A stretch of 64,000 nucleotides of DNA from JBGPTK01 sp963797765 (GCA_963797765.1 CAWCQU010000003.1:248001-312000), one strand, 5' to 3'; counted from the first letter of the stretch, positions 27,213 to 36,853 are shown. The notes: generated by a model not told the origin, from the sequence alone. Translations and numbers: made by a program.

Positions 27213-27608
27213 TCAGGACACCGGGGTGGGGTGCCTCCTTGCAGGCGGGAAAGCGGCGTACCAAAGATCTTCGGTTTGAACTTTTATCGCAGCTAACAAC
27301 CAACCATCAGGCGTAGCATTCATCCTCACGATGTCGAACAGAAGCGGCCGGTCTGGGAGCAATTCCGTCGAATTTCTGCTGATCAATTTTACGGCGAGCT
27401 CAACGGATTGATCTGCTTCTGTTCTCAAGTGAAAACTACAGCCATTTGCGCTGACGTCGGTTGTGACTGTCCGTTCCTTAAAGAATCGGCCGTGACAATC
27501 GAGGCCTGAAACATCGATGGGAAGCGACAAGGAGAGCCGCTTTTCGCGGCGCCGTTCGAAAGCCGCCTCGCTTACTGGTGCTTCGAGTTCCGCGATTTCT
27601 CTCATCAT
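27213..27608 (-). CDS. PilZ domain protein
   Basis: Single PilZ domain of 131 residues, a likely c-di-GMP receptor. The RxxxR-type motif is seen in ERRREKRLSLSLP, and the second motif DVSANGCSFH matches DxSxxG. A C-terminal strand ends WYAAFPPARRHP. The start is MMREIAELE at 27608, though the second Met is equally possible. It lies alone between the secreted protein and the NtrC-type regulator. Its output partner is unknown. Confidence 0.82.
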   Translation of the reverse strand: MMREIAELEAPVSEAAFERRREKRLSLSLPIDVSGLDCHGRFFKERTVTTDVSANGCSFHLRTEADQSVELAVKLISRNSTELLPDRPLLFDIVRMNATPDGWLLAAIKVQTEDLWYAAFPPARRHPTPVS

Positions 27609-27768
27609 TATCTGCTCAACAGGAACAATGCAATCGTCTGGCCGTGGGATCCGGCTTGATGGTCATTGAATGTGTACGAGATAAGAAATGATGGGCCAGA
27701 TCAGAATGGTCCGAATGGAAACGCTGGCTGCTTTTGAAGCGGCGCTATCCGCCTGCCGCACGCAGTCA

Positions 27769-29181
27769 TTAAGCGGTCTTGCTGAGGGCGGTCTTCTGCC
27801 CTCGTTTCAGAAATCGATAAAGACTGGTCCGGCCAATCCCCAGAATTTGTGATGCGCGCACGCGGTTCCCACTGCACATTTCGAGTACGCGCTGGATATG
27901 AATGCCGCGAATTTCATCCAACGGCAACGGCCTCCAAGTTTCATCAATGCGCAAGGGACCAGCGCTGGGCTGCTGGAGATTTTTGGGCAGGTCAGCGACA
28001 TCGATAAACTCGGTGGCCGCGGTGATGGCGGCGCTGGAGATTACGTTTTCAAGCTCTCGAACATTTCCGGGCCAATTATGCTGAAGCAAGACTGCCTGAG
28101 CGCGTCGAGTGAGACCCCGAAATGATTTGCCATACGCCTCGTTGTATTTCCGCAGGAAGAAATGCACGAGCATGGGAATATCGTCCAATCGCTGGGCCAG
28201 ACTGGGAACGCGAACTTCGATGGTGCTGAGACGATAGAAAAGATCTTCGCGGAAGCGGCCGGCCAGGACTTCGGCGCGCAGATCCCGGTTGGTAGCCGCG
28301 ATGAGGCGAACGTCCACATTTCTGACTTCCGGCGAACCAACGCGCTGAATTTCGCGATTTTGAATCACACGCAGCAATTTAGCCTGCATGCTGAGCGAGG
28401 TTTCTCCCACTTCGTCCAGGAATACCGTGCCATGATCCGCGTATTCGAACAGACCCGGCCGAGTGTCCGTGGCTCCTGTGAACGAGCCACGCACATGCCC
28501 GAAGAGCTGGCTTTCCAGGAGCGTATCCACCATGGCTGAACAATTGCAAACTGCGAATCGGTTTTGCGACACAGGGCTCATTTGGTGAAGCGCGCGAGCA
28601 ACCAGTTCTTTTCCCGAGCCTGTGGGGCCGCTGATCAGCGCATTTGTGTAGTGTTTAGCGATTTTTCTCGCGAGATCGAAAACCTCCAACATGACAGGAC
28701 TCTTGCCCACGATGCCATGGAATTCGAGATTATTGAGTAACTGATCTTCCAGCTCGCGGATCTGACGACGCTGTGTGAAAAGCTCCGCCAGTTCATCGAG
28801 TGACTTCAGCAGGCGCGTGTGATCGATCGGCTTGCACAGGTAGTCATAAGCGCCATGTTTGATCGCCTCGATGGCAGAATCAACGGAGTAGATGCCCGTG
28901 ACCAGAATCACGTAGACGCCGGGGTCGATTTGCAATGATTTTTCGAGGAATGCGAGCCCGTCCATTCCGGGCATGCGTAAGTCTACGAGAGTTACTCGAC
29001 AAATCCCGCCGCGGATCTGTTGCAAGGCTTCCGAGGGGTCCGTAGTGCCAAGGGCGGGGAAGCCGAGTTTCTGAAGTCGATTCGTGAGCAGTTCGACGGC
29101 ATCAGGTTCGTCGTCGAGCACACAAATGGGAAGGTTTTGGCGGAGCAAGTCTTTGGTTGGAACCTCAACAGTGTGAGCCAT
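27769..29181 (-). CDS. NtrC-family sigma-54 response regulator
   Basis: A 470-residue three-domain regulator. The receiver (about 15-130) has the phospho-Asp in TLVDLRMPG. The AAA+ domain (about 155-390) has Walker A SGPTGSGKE, the sigma-54 contact loop GSFTGA (variant of GAFTGA), and Walker B GTVFLDEVGE. The C-terminal Fis-type helix-turn-helix reads NRVRASQILGIGRTSLYRFL. It should activate RNA polymerase holding sigma-54 at target promoters. No cognate histidine kinase gene is adjacent. Confidence 0.93.
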   Translation of the reverse strand: MAHTVEVPTKDLLRQNLPICVLDDEPDAVELLTNRLQKLGFPALGTTDPSEALQQIRGGICRVTLVDLRMPGMDGLAFLEKSLQIDPGVYVILVTGIYSVDSAIEAIKHGAYDYLCKPIDHTRLLKSLDELAELFTQRRQIRELEDQLLNNLEFHGIVGKSPVMLEVFDLARKIAKHYTNALISGPTGSGKELVARALHQMSPVSQNRFAVCNCSAMVDTLLESQLFGHVRGSFTGATDTRPGLFEYADHGTVFLDEVGETSLSMQAKLLRVIQNREIQRVGSPEVRNVDVRLIAATNRDLRAEVLAGRFREDLFYRLSTIEVRVPSLAQRLDDIPMLVHFFLRKYNEAYGKSFRGLTRRAQAVLLQHNWPGNVRELENVISSAAITAATEFIDVADLPKNLQQPSAGPLRIDETWRPLPLDEIRGIHIQRVLEMCSGNRVRASQILGIGRTSLYRFLKRGQKTALSKTA

Positions 29182-29747
29182 GATGCAAATTACATGGCAC
29201 GCGATGTGCCAGATGCGTATTGGCGGATTGGGCTTTGCCGGATGATTGAGGCAGAAGGATTCGAGCGCGCGGTTAATTCTTTAAGAGCCGCATTCAGAGT
29301 GAATTAAAGAAGGTTTCGGAATTCCGCCGAAAACGAAAGCGTGGAAAGAGAGTGCTTCGAGTTTTCACGCGAGCTGTAAAATCCGTGTCGAACTGGAACT
29401 CCAAGGTGAAGGGAAGTCCGAATGCGGAATCAAACACGGAGCCGGAAGGGTTCGCTCAACTGGCCCGTCATCATTCCAGCGAGAGAAATTTCCCTGACGG
29501 TTTCAATCGGCACAGAGGCATAGTTCTGCCCGTGACCACGGTGATGGAGTTGGATTGGTTTTTTCCTCTGAACTTATGAATGCAACTGCAAAACTAGTAG
29601 GGTAAGAGGCGAGGCATGTCTTCCAGCAAGGATTCAGTCTCAAATTACAGGGAATCAGTTCAATGCCGTTGGAAGGGATTGAACCAACGAATTCCCGTGG
29701 TTCAATTGATCAAATCCAAAGAACGAGGATTTTCAAGCCACAAAGAA
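29182..29747. other. Intergenic region without recognised gene
   Basis: 566 bases between the two divergently or separately read genes. I see no ORF with family motifs, tRNA, or clear terminator. The short ORFs present have no homologous character that I recognise. Confidence 0.4.
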
Positions 29748-30452
29748 TCAACCGTAGTGTGCGCCGGGGTAAAGAAGATTCAGCGCGAGCGTGAAAATAA
29801 TCCCGAATACTTTTCCGAAGAGGACCCAGGAAATGAGAAGGCCGAGCATGCCGAAGCCTGGTTGGGAGGTCCAGCCTAGATATTTCAGGCCCATTTTCTC
29901 GCTCATTAGAAGAGTAATTGCGGTCCGGCCGTCGAGTGGCGGAACAGGCAACAGGTTAAAAATACCTAGCACGAGATTCAGAACAAAGAGAATGCTGAGG
30001 AAGGTGGCGGCGAAAGAAGCCTCTCCAGGGTTCACGGCCTCGGTAATCCTGGTGAAATTCACATTTACGGGATTCTGAAATATTCCGAAAGTCATGCCCA
30101 GCCGAATTGCCGCGCCTGCCAGTAAGAGCAGCGTGAAATTAGCGCCCGGACCTGCTAAAGCCATCCAAGCAGCCCGGCGAGGATAGCGTTGCTGCCATAC
30201 GGGATCGTAAGGTGCGCTCGCCCATCCAATCATCCATCCGCCCCAAATATAGGAAAGGATCGGTACAACGATTGTGCCGAATGGCTCGCGCCGCATGTGC
30301 GGAATTGGGTTTAAACTGGCTTGACCGCCATGGAAGGCCGTTAGGTCTCCACCCAGCTTAGCGGCCAGCGCATGCGCTCCCTCATGGCAGGTTGTGGAAA
30401 ACAAGAATACGATGTACCAGATCGCGCCGAGGGCAAGATTGGGAGATTGCAT
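29748..30452 (-). CDS. Site-2 protease family (M50) membrane protease
   Basis: Intramembrane zinc metalloprotease of 234 residues, about six hydrophobic segments. The zinc motif is HEGAH in STTCHEGAHALAAKLGGD near residue 23, and the third ligand Asp lies in NLLPVPPLDGR near 170. The LPVPPLDG block is characteristic of the SREBP-cleaving/SpoIVFB branch without a PDZ domain. Substrate is unknown; such enzymes often release anti-sigma factors or regulators from membranes. Confidence 0.9.
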   Translation of the reverse strand: MQSPNLALGAIWYIVFLFSTTCHEGAHALAAKLGGDLTAFHGGQASLNPIPHMRREPFGTIVVPILSYIWGGWMIGWASAPYDPVWQQRYPRRAAWMALAGPGANFTLLLLAGAAIRLGMTFGIFQNPVNVNFTRITEAVNPGEASFAATFLSILFVLNLVLGIFNLLPVPPLDGRTAITLLMSEKMGLKYLGWTSQPGFGMLGLLISWVLFGKVFGIIFTLALNLLYPGAHYG

Positions 30453-30857
30453 GGAATCATAGACTATCTGTTTACGTCAGGTCAGCGCAAGCCTGTGGAA
30501 AACGCCGTAACAAAAGGTTTCCAAAAGTGAAAATTGCTTGACAAGTCTGATGGCCGGGTTTAGTCTCGCCCACCTAGCCACAAGGTGTGTCCGAGATTTG
30601 GACATTCCCCCGGAGAAACTGTTGTGCCAGCCCGACAAAAGTCACGCCCCGTTCAATCGGTTTCCTCTGACCGCGAATTTGAAATTTTGCTGCGTCGTGC
30701 AGAACAATACTTCAAGAATCGACGCATGCAAGTTGTAGCAGTAGCCTCACGACGTAATAAGAAGCGATCGTCCGCCGCGTAGAAAATCCATCAAGAACTG
30801 AGTCAGTAGAGGGGTAGTTCACGTAGATTATCTAAAATTTGTCCTCTGAAACGATCC
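30453..30857. other. Intergenic region, possible small ORF
   Basis: 405 bases between two minus-strand membrane-protein genes. A plus-strand ORF from GTG 30585 to 30782 would encode 65 residues ending in a basic stretch (FEILLRRAEQYFKNRRMQVV). It has no clear ribosome site or family and I do not call it a gene. Confidence 0.3.
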
Positions 30858-31487
30858 TTACAAACTTGAGATGTTGGCAGAGTTGCTCTCGCGTGCCGAG
30901 CGGCGCTCGGAATTTCTAAACATCGAACTCAATGCACGAAAGACCCAACGGATCAAGATGACGATTGCGGTGAGAAGCGCGGCTACGATTCCCGCCGCCC
31001 AAAAGGGGTGCATTGCTGCAAGCCACAAGAGGAAAACCGCGAGGATATCTTCACTGAAACTTAGGGCGATGTTCGAAAATGGCTCGGGGGATGGCGTAAC
31101 GGCGGCTCGAATCGCCGTCTTGCCTCCGTGCGCGGCCAATGCTACCAGCGCACCCAATAAACCGCTGAGCAGTTGCATCACCGGGGAGAAATTAGCAGTA
31201 GCCTGGTACGCAATCACTGCTGCAACCGGAATGCGGACAAATGTTTGCAGGGCATTCCAGAGGAGATCGAAGACGGGAATCTTGTCGGCCACGAGTTCGA
31301 TCAGGAACAATGCGAAGCAGGCGCCGATGACATACCAATTGGACACGAGATGCAAAGAGGGCGGTAAGAGCAAAACATTGACGTGCGCCAATATTCCCAA
31401 GGTGGCCACCGTGGCATAAACATTCAGCCCAGCGGCGAAGCTGATTGTTACGAGAAGGGCCAGAAGCGAATCGTTTGAAAATCTCAT
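30858..31487 (-). CDS. DUF4126 membrane protein
   Basis: A 209-residue polytopic membrane protein of the DUF4126 family, with an N-terminal segment SFAAGLNVYATVATLG typical of that family and about five further hydrophobic stretches. A conserved ELVADKIPVFD loop lies near residue 65. The C-terminal tail is Ser/Arg-rich and probably cytoplasmic. The function is unknown. It stands alone between the possible small ORF and tRNA-Gln. Confidence 0.8.
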   Translation of the reverse strand: MRFSNDSLLALLVTISFAAGLNVYATVATLGILAHVNVLLLPPSLHLVSNWYVIGACFALFLIELVADKIPVFDLLWNALQTFVRIPVAAVIAYQATANFSPVMQLLSGLLGALVALAAHGGKTAIRAAVTPSPEPFSNIALSFSEDILAVFLLWLAAMHPFWAAGIVAALLTAIVILIRWVFRALSSMFRNSERRSARESNSANISSL

Positions 31488-31639
31488 CGAGAATTTAGAA
31501 TACCAGCAATGACGGAGGACAATTTTGGGTTTGATCTTTCGGCCGGAAGCGCAAGCCTACATAGGATGCGGGGATTGCGAAGCCCATGGAACTAAATAGG
31601 GTGGATCGATTTACAGCGGAATGAAAACAAAGCTTCAGA

Positions 31640-31714
31640 TGGCTCCCGGGCCTGGACTCGAACCAGGATAACCAGCTCCAAAGGCTGGCGTGCTACCAAT
31701 TGCACTACCCGGGA
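31640..31714 (-). tRNA. tRNA-Gln (UUG)
   Basis: A full cloverleaf is seen on the minus strand. Acceptor arm UCCCGGG pairs with CCCGGGA, anticodon loop is CUUUGGA with anticodon UUG, and the T-arm is CCUGG-UUCGAGU-CCAGG. The discriminator is G and the 3' CCA is encoded at 31640-31642. Confidence 0.96.
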
Positions 31715-31907
31715 GTTGCAGGCCAAAGTTTAGCAGACATGGAGCGCAGTTGTCGTGCAGGGAGAAGAATGTCTCTTGAATTATTGGCTGCGCAGACCGC
31801 AGGAGCTGGCCTCTGGCGCTCCAATCAGAAATTAGCGAATACTCAGAGCCGAAGTAACAGAATCTAAAGGTGCCCCTGGAATCCATCGGCCAACGGATTG
31901 CGGCGTT

Positions 31908-33110
31908 TCATGGCTTGCGGTCGAAAGATCGCCATTGTGTGGAAGGGAGGGGATCGCGCCGGCTCTCCAAGCCTACTTGTGTCATTCCGGTTGGGAATGT
32001 GGAGACTGTCCGGCCGCTCCAGTGAAGATTCCTTTCGAGAGAAACAGGCGGCTTAGAGGGCAAAGCGGGCGCTTGAGCTTCCTCTTGATCGAGTAAGAAA
32101 ATCAATTCGTTGTGTTTCTCGTCCCGCTCGATGGAAATAGTATCAAACATAGCGATTTGACCACTGGACAGAAGACTGGCAAGAGGGAACACCAGATATC
32201 GTTCGATCGAGCGTTTCAAATGCCGTGCGCCGTATTTCAGGTCCGTGCCCTCGCGCAGCAGGAATCGTCGAGCATCTTCCGATACTCGAAAAGTAAAACG
32301 ACGCCGGGAGGTTTCAAGAATTCTCCGTTGAACAAGTGCAAGTTCGAGGTCCAGAATCTTATCCAGTTCCAAATCGCGCAGGGGGTGGAACACAATGAGT
32401 TTGTCGATTCGATTCATGAACTCAGGCGCGAAGTTTCGCTTGGCCGCTTCAACTGCCATGCCCGTCACTTTTTGATCCATTCGCTGATCCGTTTGCAGAG
32501 CAGATGTGAATCCCCGGCTGTGCCCCGAGACCAACTCGGTAATCTCCGAACCGCCCAGGTTCGAAGTCATGAAAATCATGGATTGCGCAAGGTCCACACG
32601 CCGGTTATCGCCGAGCGTCAGCGTGCCCTTGTCTAGAATTCCCAACAAAAGCTGCCAAAGGGCATCAGAAGCCTTTTCGATTTCGTCGAAGAGCAGGAAA
32701 CTAAGTTTCATACTTTGAGTGTGGTAGGCAGAGAGCGCTTCCTGAGTAATTACGGGGGGTGTTTCGCGATGACCAAGATATCCGGGAGGCGATCCGATCA
32801 ATTTTGATATCTCATGCGAGTGTTGAAATTCCGCGCAATCCACTTTGATTACTGCTCGAAGATCGCCAAACAAGATTTCGGCAGCGGCTTCGACCACGCG
32901 CGTCTTGCCGGCGCCTGTCGGTCCCAGGAAAAGCAAATTGCCGACTGGCCTGCCTGGCGAGTTCAATCCAGAGCGGAATACCTGAAAGAGGTCTAATACT
33001 GCTTTCACTGCTTCGCTTTGCCCTACGATCCTGCAATGCAGGGCTGACTCCAGAAATTGCGTCTCAGGGCTACGAAGTAAGGGATTCAATCTAAGAACCG
33101 ACTTCTTCAT
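31908..33110 (-). CDS. ClpB/ClpA second-domain-like AAA+ ATPase
   Basis: A single AAA+ module of 400 residues resembling the second ATPase domain of ClpB/ClpA, without N domain, first ATPase domain or middle domain. Walker A is LGPTGAGKT near residue 65, the pore-loop region is SPPGYLGH, Walker B is LLFDEIEKAS, sensor 1 is MTSNLGG, the arginine finger lies in EFMNRIDKLIV and sensor 2 in YGARHLKRSIERYL. I see no ClpP-binding loop. The start is the ATG at 33110 with a GGAGAT ribosome site. About 70 C-terminal residues are not homologous to ClpB. Confidence 0.85.
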   Translation of the reverse strand: MKKSVLRLNPLLRSPETQFLESALHCRIVGQSEAVKAVLDLFQVFRSGLNSPGRPVGNLLFLGPTGAGKTRVVEAAAEILFGDLRAVIKVDCAEFQHSHEISKLIGSPPGYLGHRETPPVITQEALSAYHTQSMKLSFLLFDEIEKASDALWQLLLGILDKGTLTLGDNRRVDLAQSMIFMTSNLGGSEITELVSGHSRGFTSALQTDQRMDQKVTGMAVEAAKRNFAPEFMNRIDKLIVFHPLRDLELDKILDLELALVQRRILETSRRRFTFRVSEDARRFLLREGTDLKYGARHLKRSIERYLVFPLASLLSSGQIAMFDTISIERDEKHNELIFLLDQEEAQAPALPSKPPVSLERNLHWSGRTVSTFPTGMTQVGLESRRDPLPSTQWRSFDRKP

Positions 33111-33315
33111 TGAGATCTCCCTAGTCGCCGGGACTTTTCTGATCCCTGGGCATGCCGTCAAGCGCGGGAAAACGGCTACAGGAATAGAGCCATTTTCCTC
33201 ACAAGAGTCCTTTCGGCAGAACAATATAAATCTTGAAAGAGACAACAAATTCTAAATCGAGCACAGCCAGAGTGATTCAATGAAGCGACGGATGGAGGCT
33301 GATACCAATTTGGGA

Positions 33316-33564
33316 TTACTCAGCGGCGAGGAGAGAGAGCTGTTCGATGAGTTGGGCGACACTACGGGCATTTGAGTAAACGTCGTCTGCCAGTTTCCGC
33401 CAGGGATGATCCGGAGGCATAACCTGGAGCAGCTCTTCGCTGGCACAGAAGAGAATAACCAAGGCGTTGTTTATATCGTGCGTGATCTTCAGAGTGCGCT
33501 CTAGACGAAGGGCGGACTCACTCTGAGATTTGCTTTGTCTTTGAGGGCCAGTTGCCATTGTCAT
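33316..33564 (-). CDS. Stand-alone HisKA-like helix protein
   Basis: An 82-residue protein resembling only the dimerisation-phosphoacceptor helices of a histidine kinase. The segment LKITHDINNALVILFCASEELL carries a His in an H-box-like context, and a second helix reads SVAQLIEQLSLLAAE. There is no catalytic ATPase domain and no receiver. It may be a phosphotransfer protein, a truncated kinase remnant or a decoy. It lies between the ClpB-like gene and the truncated regulator. Confidence 0.55.
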   Translation of the reverse strand: MTMATGPQRQSKSQSESALRLERTLKITHDINNALVILFCASEELLQVMPPDHPWRKLADDVYSNARSVAQLIEQLSLLAAE

Positions 33565-34083
33565 GCCATTCTCAACGTGATCGTCAATTAAGAGTTTACG
33601 TTCGGACCTAAGCGAAGGCCTGGTGTTTTTGTCCGAGCATCGTACTCATTCGCCAACCTGGAGTTTCGTTGGGAAGAAATAGTCTGCGCTAGTCGAAAAG
33701 TGCCGGCGACAAACCACAGGGCAAACTAACTCTAGAATTTCAGGAGGAGCGAATCGGGGGCCATTCATGAAACTAAAAACTTGTTCAGAATCAGGGAGAT
33801 AGGAACATGAACATCGCTCTCGGGATGCCAGATTGATACGCAAGCCCAAAACGAGTCAATTTTGAGGGTGTCGCCAATTTATTTGCGCCTCGATTAAGGT
33901 TCTCCGCGTGAAACAGCGTTGAAGAGCTCTTATCGCAACGACAACGGCTGTGCCAAAAAAGTTACTGAAATAAAAATTATCCCGTGAATTCCAAGATGGC
34001 GCATTGACAATTTTCCAATAACGACTAAGGTGAGAGTATCCCTTCCAAATTCCGTTTCCCTTTTTCTGTTTGGATGCCCCCCT
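33565..34083. other. Intergenic region without recognised gene
   Basis: 519 bases between the HisKA-like gene and the response regulator. I see only short ORFs without family character and no tRNA. It probably carries the divergent promoters. Confidence 0.4.
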
Positions 34084-34647
34084 ATGCGGATTCTGGTCGC
34101 CGAAGATGATCTGCCGGTCGCGAACTATCTGAAAAAATGCCTGGAAGCCGAGCTCTATTCCGTAGACCTTACGGGAGATGGAGCGGAAGCCCAGCGCATG
34201 GCAGAGTGCTGCGAATACGACCTGATTATTCTTGATGTGAATTTGCCAACGATGAATGGATTCGAAGTGCTCCAAAACGTCCGGGCTAAGAAGCCTGATC
34301 TGGCTGTATTGATGTTGACGGGAGACAGCTTGATTCTGCAGCGGATCCGGGGGCTTGATTTGGGAGCCGACGATTATCTAACGAAGCCCTTTGCGTTTTC
34401 CGAGCTTGCGGCACGCATTCGAGCCCTCTTGCGAAGATGCATCAGACCCATGGAATCAGTCCTGCGCGTCGAGGACTTGAAGTTGGACCGAGTACAACGC
34501 TTGGTACACCGCGGCGAACGCCGCATTGACCTGACTCCGAAGGAGTTTGCGCTGTTGGATTATTTGATGCGGAACGCGGGCCGCCGAGTGACACGCCCGA
34601 TGATAATCGAAAACGTCTGGGACATGTCATTTGACACAACGTTCTGA
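34084..34647 (+). pseudogene. OmpR-type response regulator, truncated C-terminus
   Basis: Response regulator of 187 residues. The receiver (1-115) starts MRILVAEDDLPVANYL and has the phospho-Asp in LIILDVNLPTMNGFE. The C-terminal winged-helix domain begins normally (LTPKEFALLDYLMRNAGRRV) but stops at VWDMSFDTTF, where relatives continue with the recognition wing for about 35 residues. The frame runs at this point into a CheR tail. The last codon lies inside the shared sequence near 34640, so the DNA-binding domain is incomplete. Confidence 0.8.
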
Positions 34648-34841
34648 TCTACTTCGATGGTGTATCCAAAGGCCGGGTGATCCAGCACTTCTTCAATAAT
34701 CTCCTCATCGGGGGGTATTTCTTCCTCGGGCACTCGGAATCCCTGTTTCGAATCAACGATGCGTTTCGTTTGGTCCATTTTCCGGGGGCTACGGCCTACT
34801 TGAAGCCCGTGGCCCCGTTAGCCGGAGCGGTATCGAAATGA
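34638..34841 (+). pseudogene. cheR: CheR methyltransferase C-terminal remnant
   Basis: In a frame different from the regulator, positions 34638-34841 read NVLIYFD, then GGYFFLGHSESL and a final AYLKPVAPLAGAVSK. NVLIYFD and GGYxFLGHSES are hallmarks of the SAM-binding C-terminus of chemotaxis methyltransferase CheR. The N-terminal three-quarters are missing. Codons just upstream of 34638 do not fit CheR (His instead of the usual CRN). Its TGA overlaps the ATG of the HDOD gene, so the remnant lies in operon order. Confidence 0.8.
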
Positions 34842-35731
34842 ATGAAGAGATCAGAAAAAAGATCACGGCTCGCGTTCAGGGAATGGACGAAATCCCCATG
34901 ATCGATCGAGTTCTGCTTCCCCTGGTTAGCTATCTCGAGCAGCCGTTCGACAAGATCGAGTTGAATGAAGTTGCGCGAATGATTTCCTACGATGAAGCGA
35001 TCGTGGCCCATTGTCTGCGCATGGCCAACTCTTCGCTATTTGGACGCGCCAGGCCTACGGAGAGTGTGCACGCCGCCGTGGTCAGCCTGGGCCTGCAACG
35101 CATCCAAAGTTTGCTGATTTCCAGTTACGTGGGGCGCATATTTCCCATGGATCATTGTCTTGTGAACCCGGTCGTGTTCTGGAGACACTCCCTGGGCTGT
35201 GCGCTTGTCGGCCGCAAGCTCGCTGCGCGCGTGAACCTGGAGAATCCGGATGCCGTGCATCTCGCGGGACTGCTCCATGACTTGGGCATCCTCGTGAATT
35301 CACGAATATTCGCCGAAGAGTTTCGCTTGGCGCTTACCATGGCTCGCAAGCAGCAGATTCCGCTGGGCGATGCCGAAATGCAGGTGATGGGATTCACGCA
35401 TTGTCAGGTCGGACGTGTCCTAGGCGAGCAGTGGCATCTGAATCCCGATCTATGCGAGGTGATCGAATTTCATTCGAGCGTCCAGGACGCCAAGGAATTC
35501 CACTCCATGGTCTCTCTGGTTCATCTGAGTGACGAATTCTGCCGGATGCGCGGCATGGGTTATGGCTACTACGAGTCCAGACAACTCGACATCACCAGCG
35601 ATCCGGGGTGGGAGATCTTGGTGAATCAGTATCCGCACTTGAAGGACCTGGATTTGGCCCGGTTCACGTTTGAAATGGATCATGACATCACTGAAGTCCA
35701 GAATTTGGTCGATACTGTCTACCAGCATTAA
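34838..35731 (+). CDS. HDOD domain signalling protein
   Basis: A 297-residue HDOD-domain protein, a helical relative of HD phosphohydrolases without a full metal site. The N-terminal helix bundle includes LPLVSYLEQPFDKIELNEVARMI and the core reads HLAGLLHDLGILVNSRIF, followed by HCQVGRVLGEQWHLNPDLCEVIEFH. Such proteins often relay signals in chemotaxis or motility. The ATG overlaps the CheR remnant stop and cheB starts six bases after it, so it probably belongs to the same operon. Confidence 0.88.
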   Translation: MNEEIRKKITARVQGMDEIPMIDRVLLPLVSYLEQPFDKIELNEVARMISYDEAIVAHCLRMANSSLFGRARPTESVHAAVVSLGLQRIQSLLISSYVGRIFPMDHCLVNPVVFWRHSLGCALVGRKLAARVNLENPDAVHLAGLLHDLGILVNSRIFAEEFRLALTMARKQQIPLGDAEMQVMGFTHCQVGRVLGEQWHLNPDLCEVIEFHSSVQDAKEFHSMVSLVHLSDEFCRMRGMGYGYYESRQLDITSDPGWEILVNQYPHLKDLDLARFTFEMDHDITEVQNLVDTVYQH

Positions 35732-35737
35732 ACGGAT

Positions 35738-36853
35738 ATGACATCCTCATTCAGCCAGCCACCTTTAAGGCGTGTGCGTGTCTTGGTGTGTGACGACAGC
35801 GCATTCATGCGCACCGCAATTTCGCGCATGATCCAGTCCGATCCGGAACTCGTGGTCATCGACACCGCGCGTGATGGTGTGGAGGCTCTTGAAAAGGCCA
35901 CAAAGCTTGATCCCGACGTAATGACTCTGGATATCGAAATGCCCCGCATGGACGGGCTCACCGTGCTTCGAAAAATCATGGCCGAGCACCCTCGTCCGGT
36001 GATCATGTTAAGTTCGCTAACCCAGGATGGAGCGCATGCGACCATGGAAGCGCTCAGCCTGGGCGCCTTCGATTTCATTCCCAAACAAAGTTCCTTCGTG
36101 TCACTCGATATCGTCAAGATTCGCGAAGACCTAGTAGCCAAGATTAAGGCCGCGGCCCGTTCCCGTCTGCTCACCCAGAAGAAAGTAGGTGCGATCACTC
36201 TACCACCAAGAGCCTTCAAGCCGTCTCCACTTCCGGTTATTGCCACGCCATCGATTGTGGCCCTGGGCATTTCTACGGGTGGCCCCAAGGCACTCCAAGA
36301 GGTATTGCCGGCGCTGCCAGCGGACCTCCCCGTTGGTCTGCTCATCGTCCAACACATGCCGGCAGCCTTCACCGGACCATTCGCACAGCGGCTCAACTCG
36401 CTTAGTAAAGTGGAAGTTCGCGAGGCGAAGGACGAAGATTTGATTGAACCCGGAACCGTTCTGATTGCTCCCGGGGGCTGGCACATGACAGCGTATCGGC
36501 GCACGCTCTCTCGCTATGCGGTCCATATATCCAAAAGCCCCGCAAACACATTGCACACTCCATCGGCCGACGTGATGATGTTATCCGTGGCTGAAGTTTA
36601 CGGTGCTCATGCAATGGGCGTGGTTATGACGGGCATGGGCGCCGATGGCTCGCAGGGAATGAAGGCAATTTTCGAAAAAGGTGGCATGACGGTGGGACAG
36701 GACGAAGCATCTTGCGCTGTCTATGGCATGCCGCGCACGTGCGCCGAAATGGGGATATTGCGGCGAGTGACGCCGTTATCGCACATGGCGGAAGAAATTT
36801 CCCACGCAGTTTGTCGTCCCGCGACGCAAGGCCTTCGACCAGTCACCCGTTAG
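35738..36853 (+). CDS. cheB: Chemotaxis protein-glutamate methylesterase CheB
   Basis: CheB, 371 residues, removes methyl groups from chemoreceptor glutamates. The receiver (about 10-130) has the phospho-Asp in VMTLDIEMPRMDG. The methylesterase domain has the catalytic triad Ser in GISTGGPKAL, His in IVQHMPAAF, and Asp in MGADGSQGM. It follows the HDOD gene. No intact cheR is present here, only the remnant upstream, and no receptor genes are in the window. Confidence 0.95.
   Translation: MTSSFSQPPLRRVRVLVCDDSAFMRTAISRMIQSDPELVVIDTARDGVEALEKATKLDPDVMTLDIEMPRMDGLTVLRKIMAEHPRPVIMLSSLTQDGAHATMEALSLGAFDFIPKQSSFVSLDIVKIREDLVAKIKAAARSRLLTQKKVGAITLPPRAFKPSPLPVIATPSIVALGISTGGPKALQEVLPALPADLPVGLLIVQHMPAAFTGPFAQRLNSLSKVEVREAKDEDLIEPGTVLIAPGGWHMTAYRRTLSRYAVHISKSPANTLHTPSADVMMLSVAEVYGAHAMGVVMTGMGADGSQGMKAIFEKGGMTVGQDEASCAVYGMPRTCAEMGILRRVTPLSHMAEEISHAVCRPATQGLRPVTR

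Noticed and set aside
30585..30782. 65-codon ORF in the gap before DUF4126 gene
   Set aside because: No ribosome site, family or context; not called.
33646..33849. 67-codon minus ORF next to the truncated regulator
   Set aside because: No recognisable family, start signal or codon pattern.
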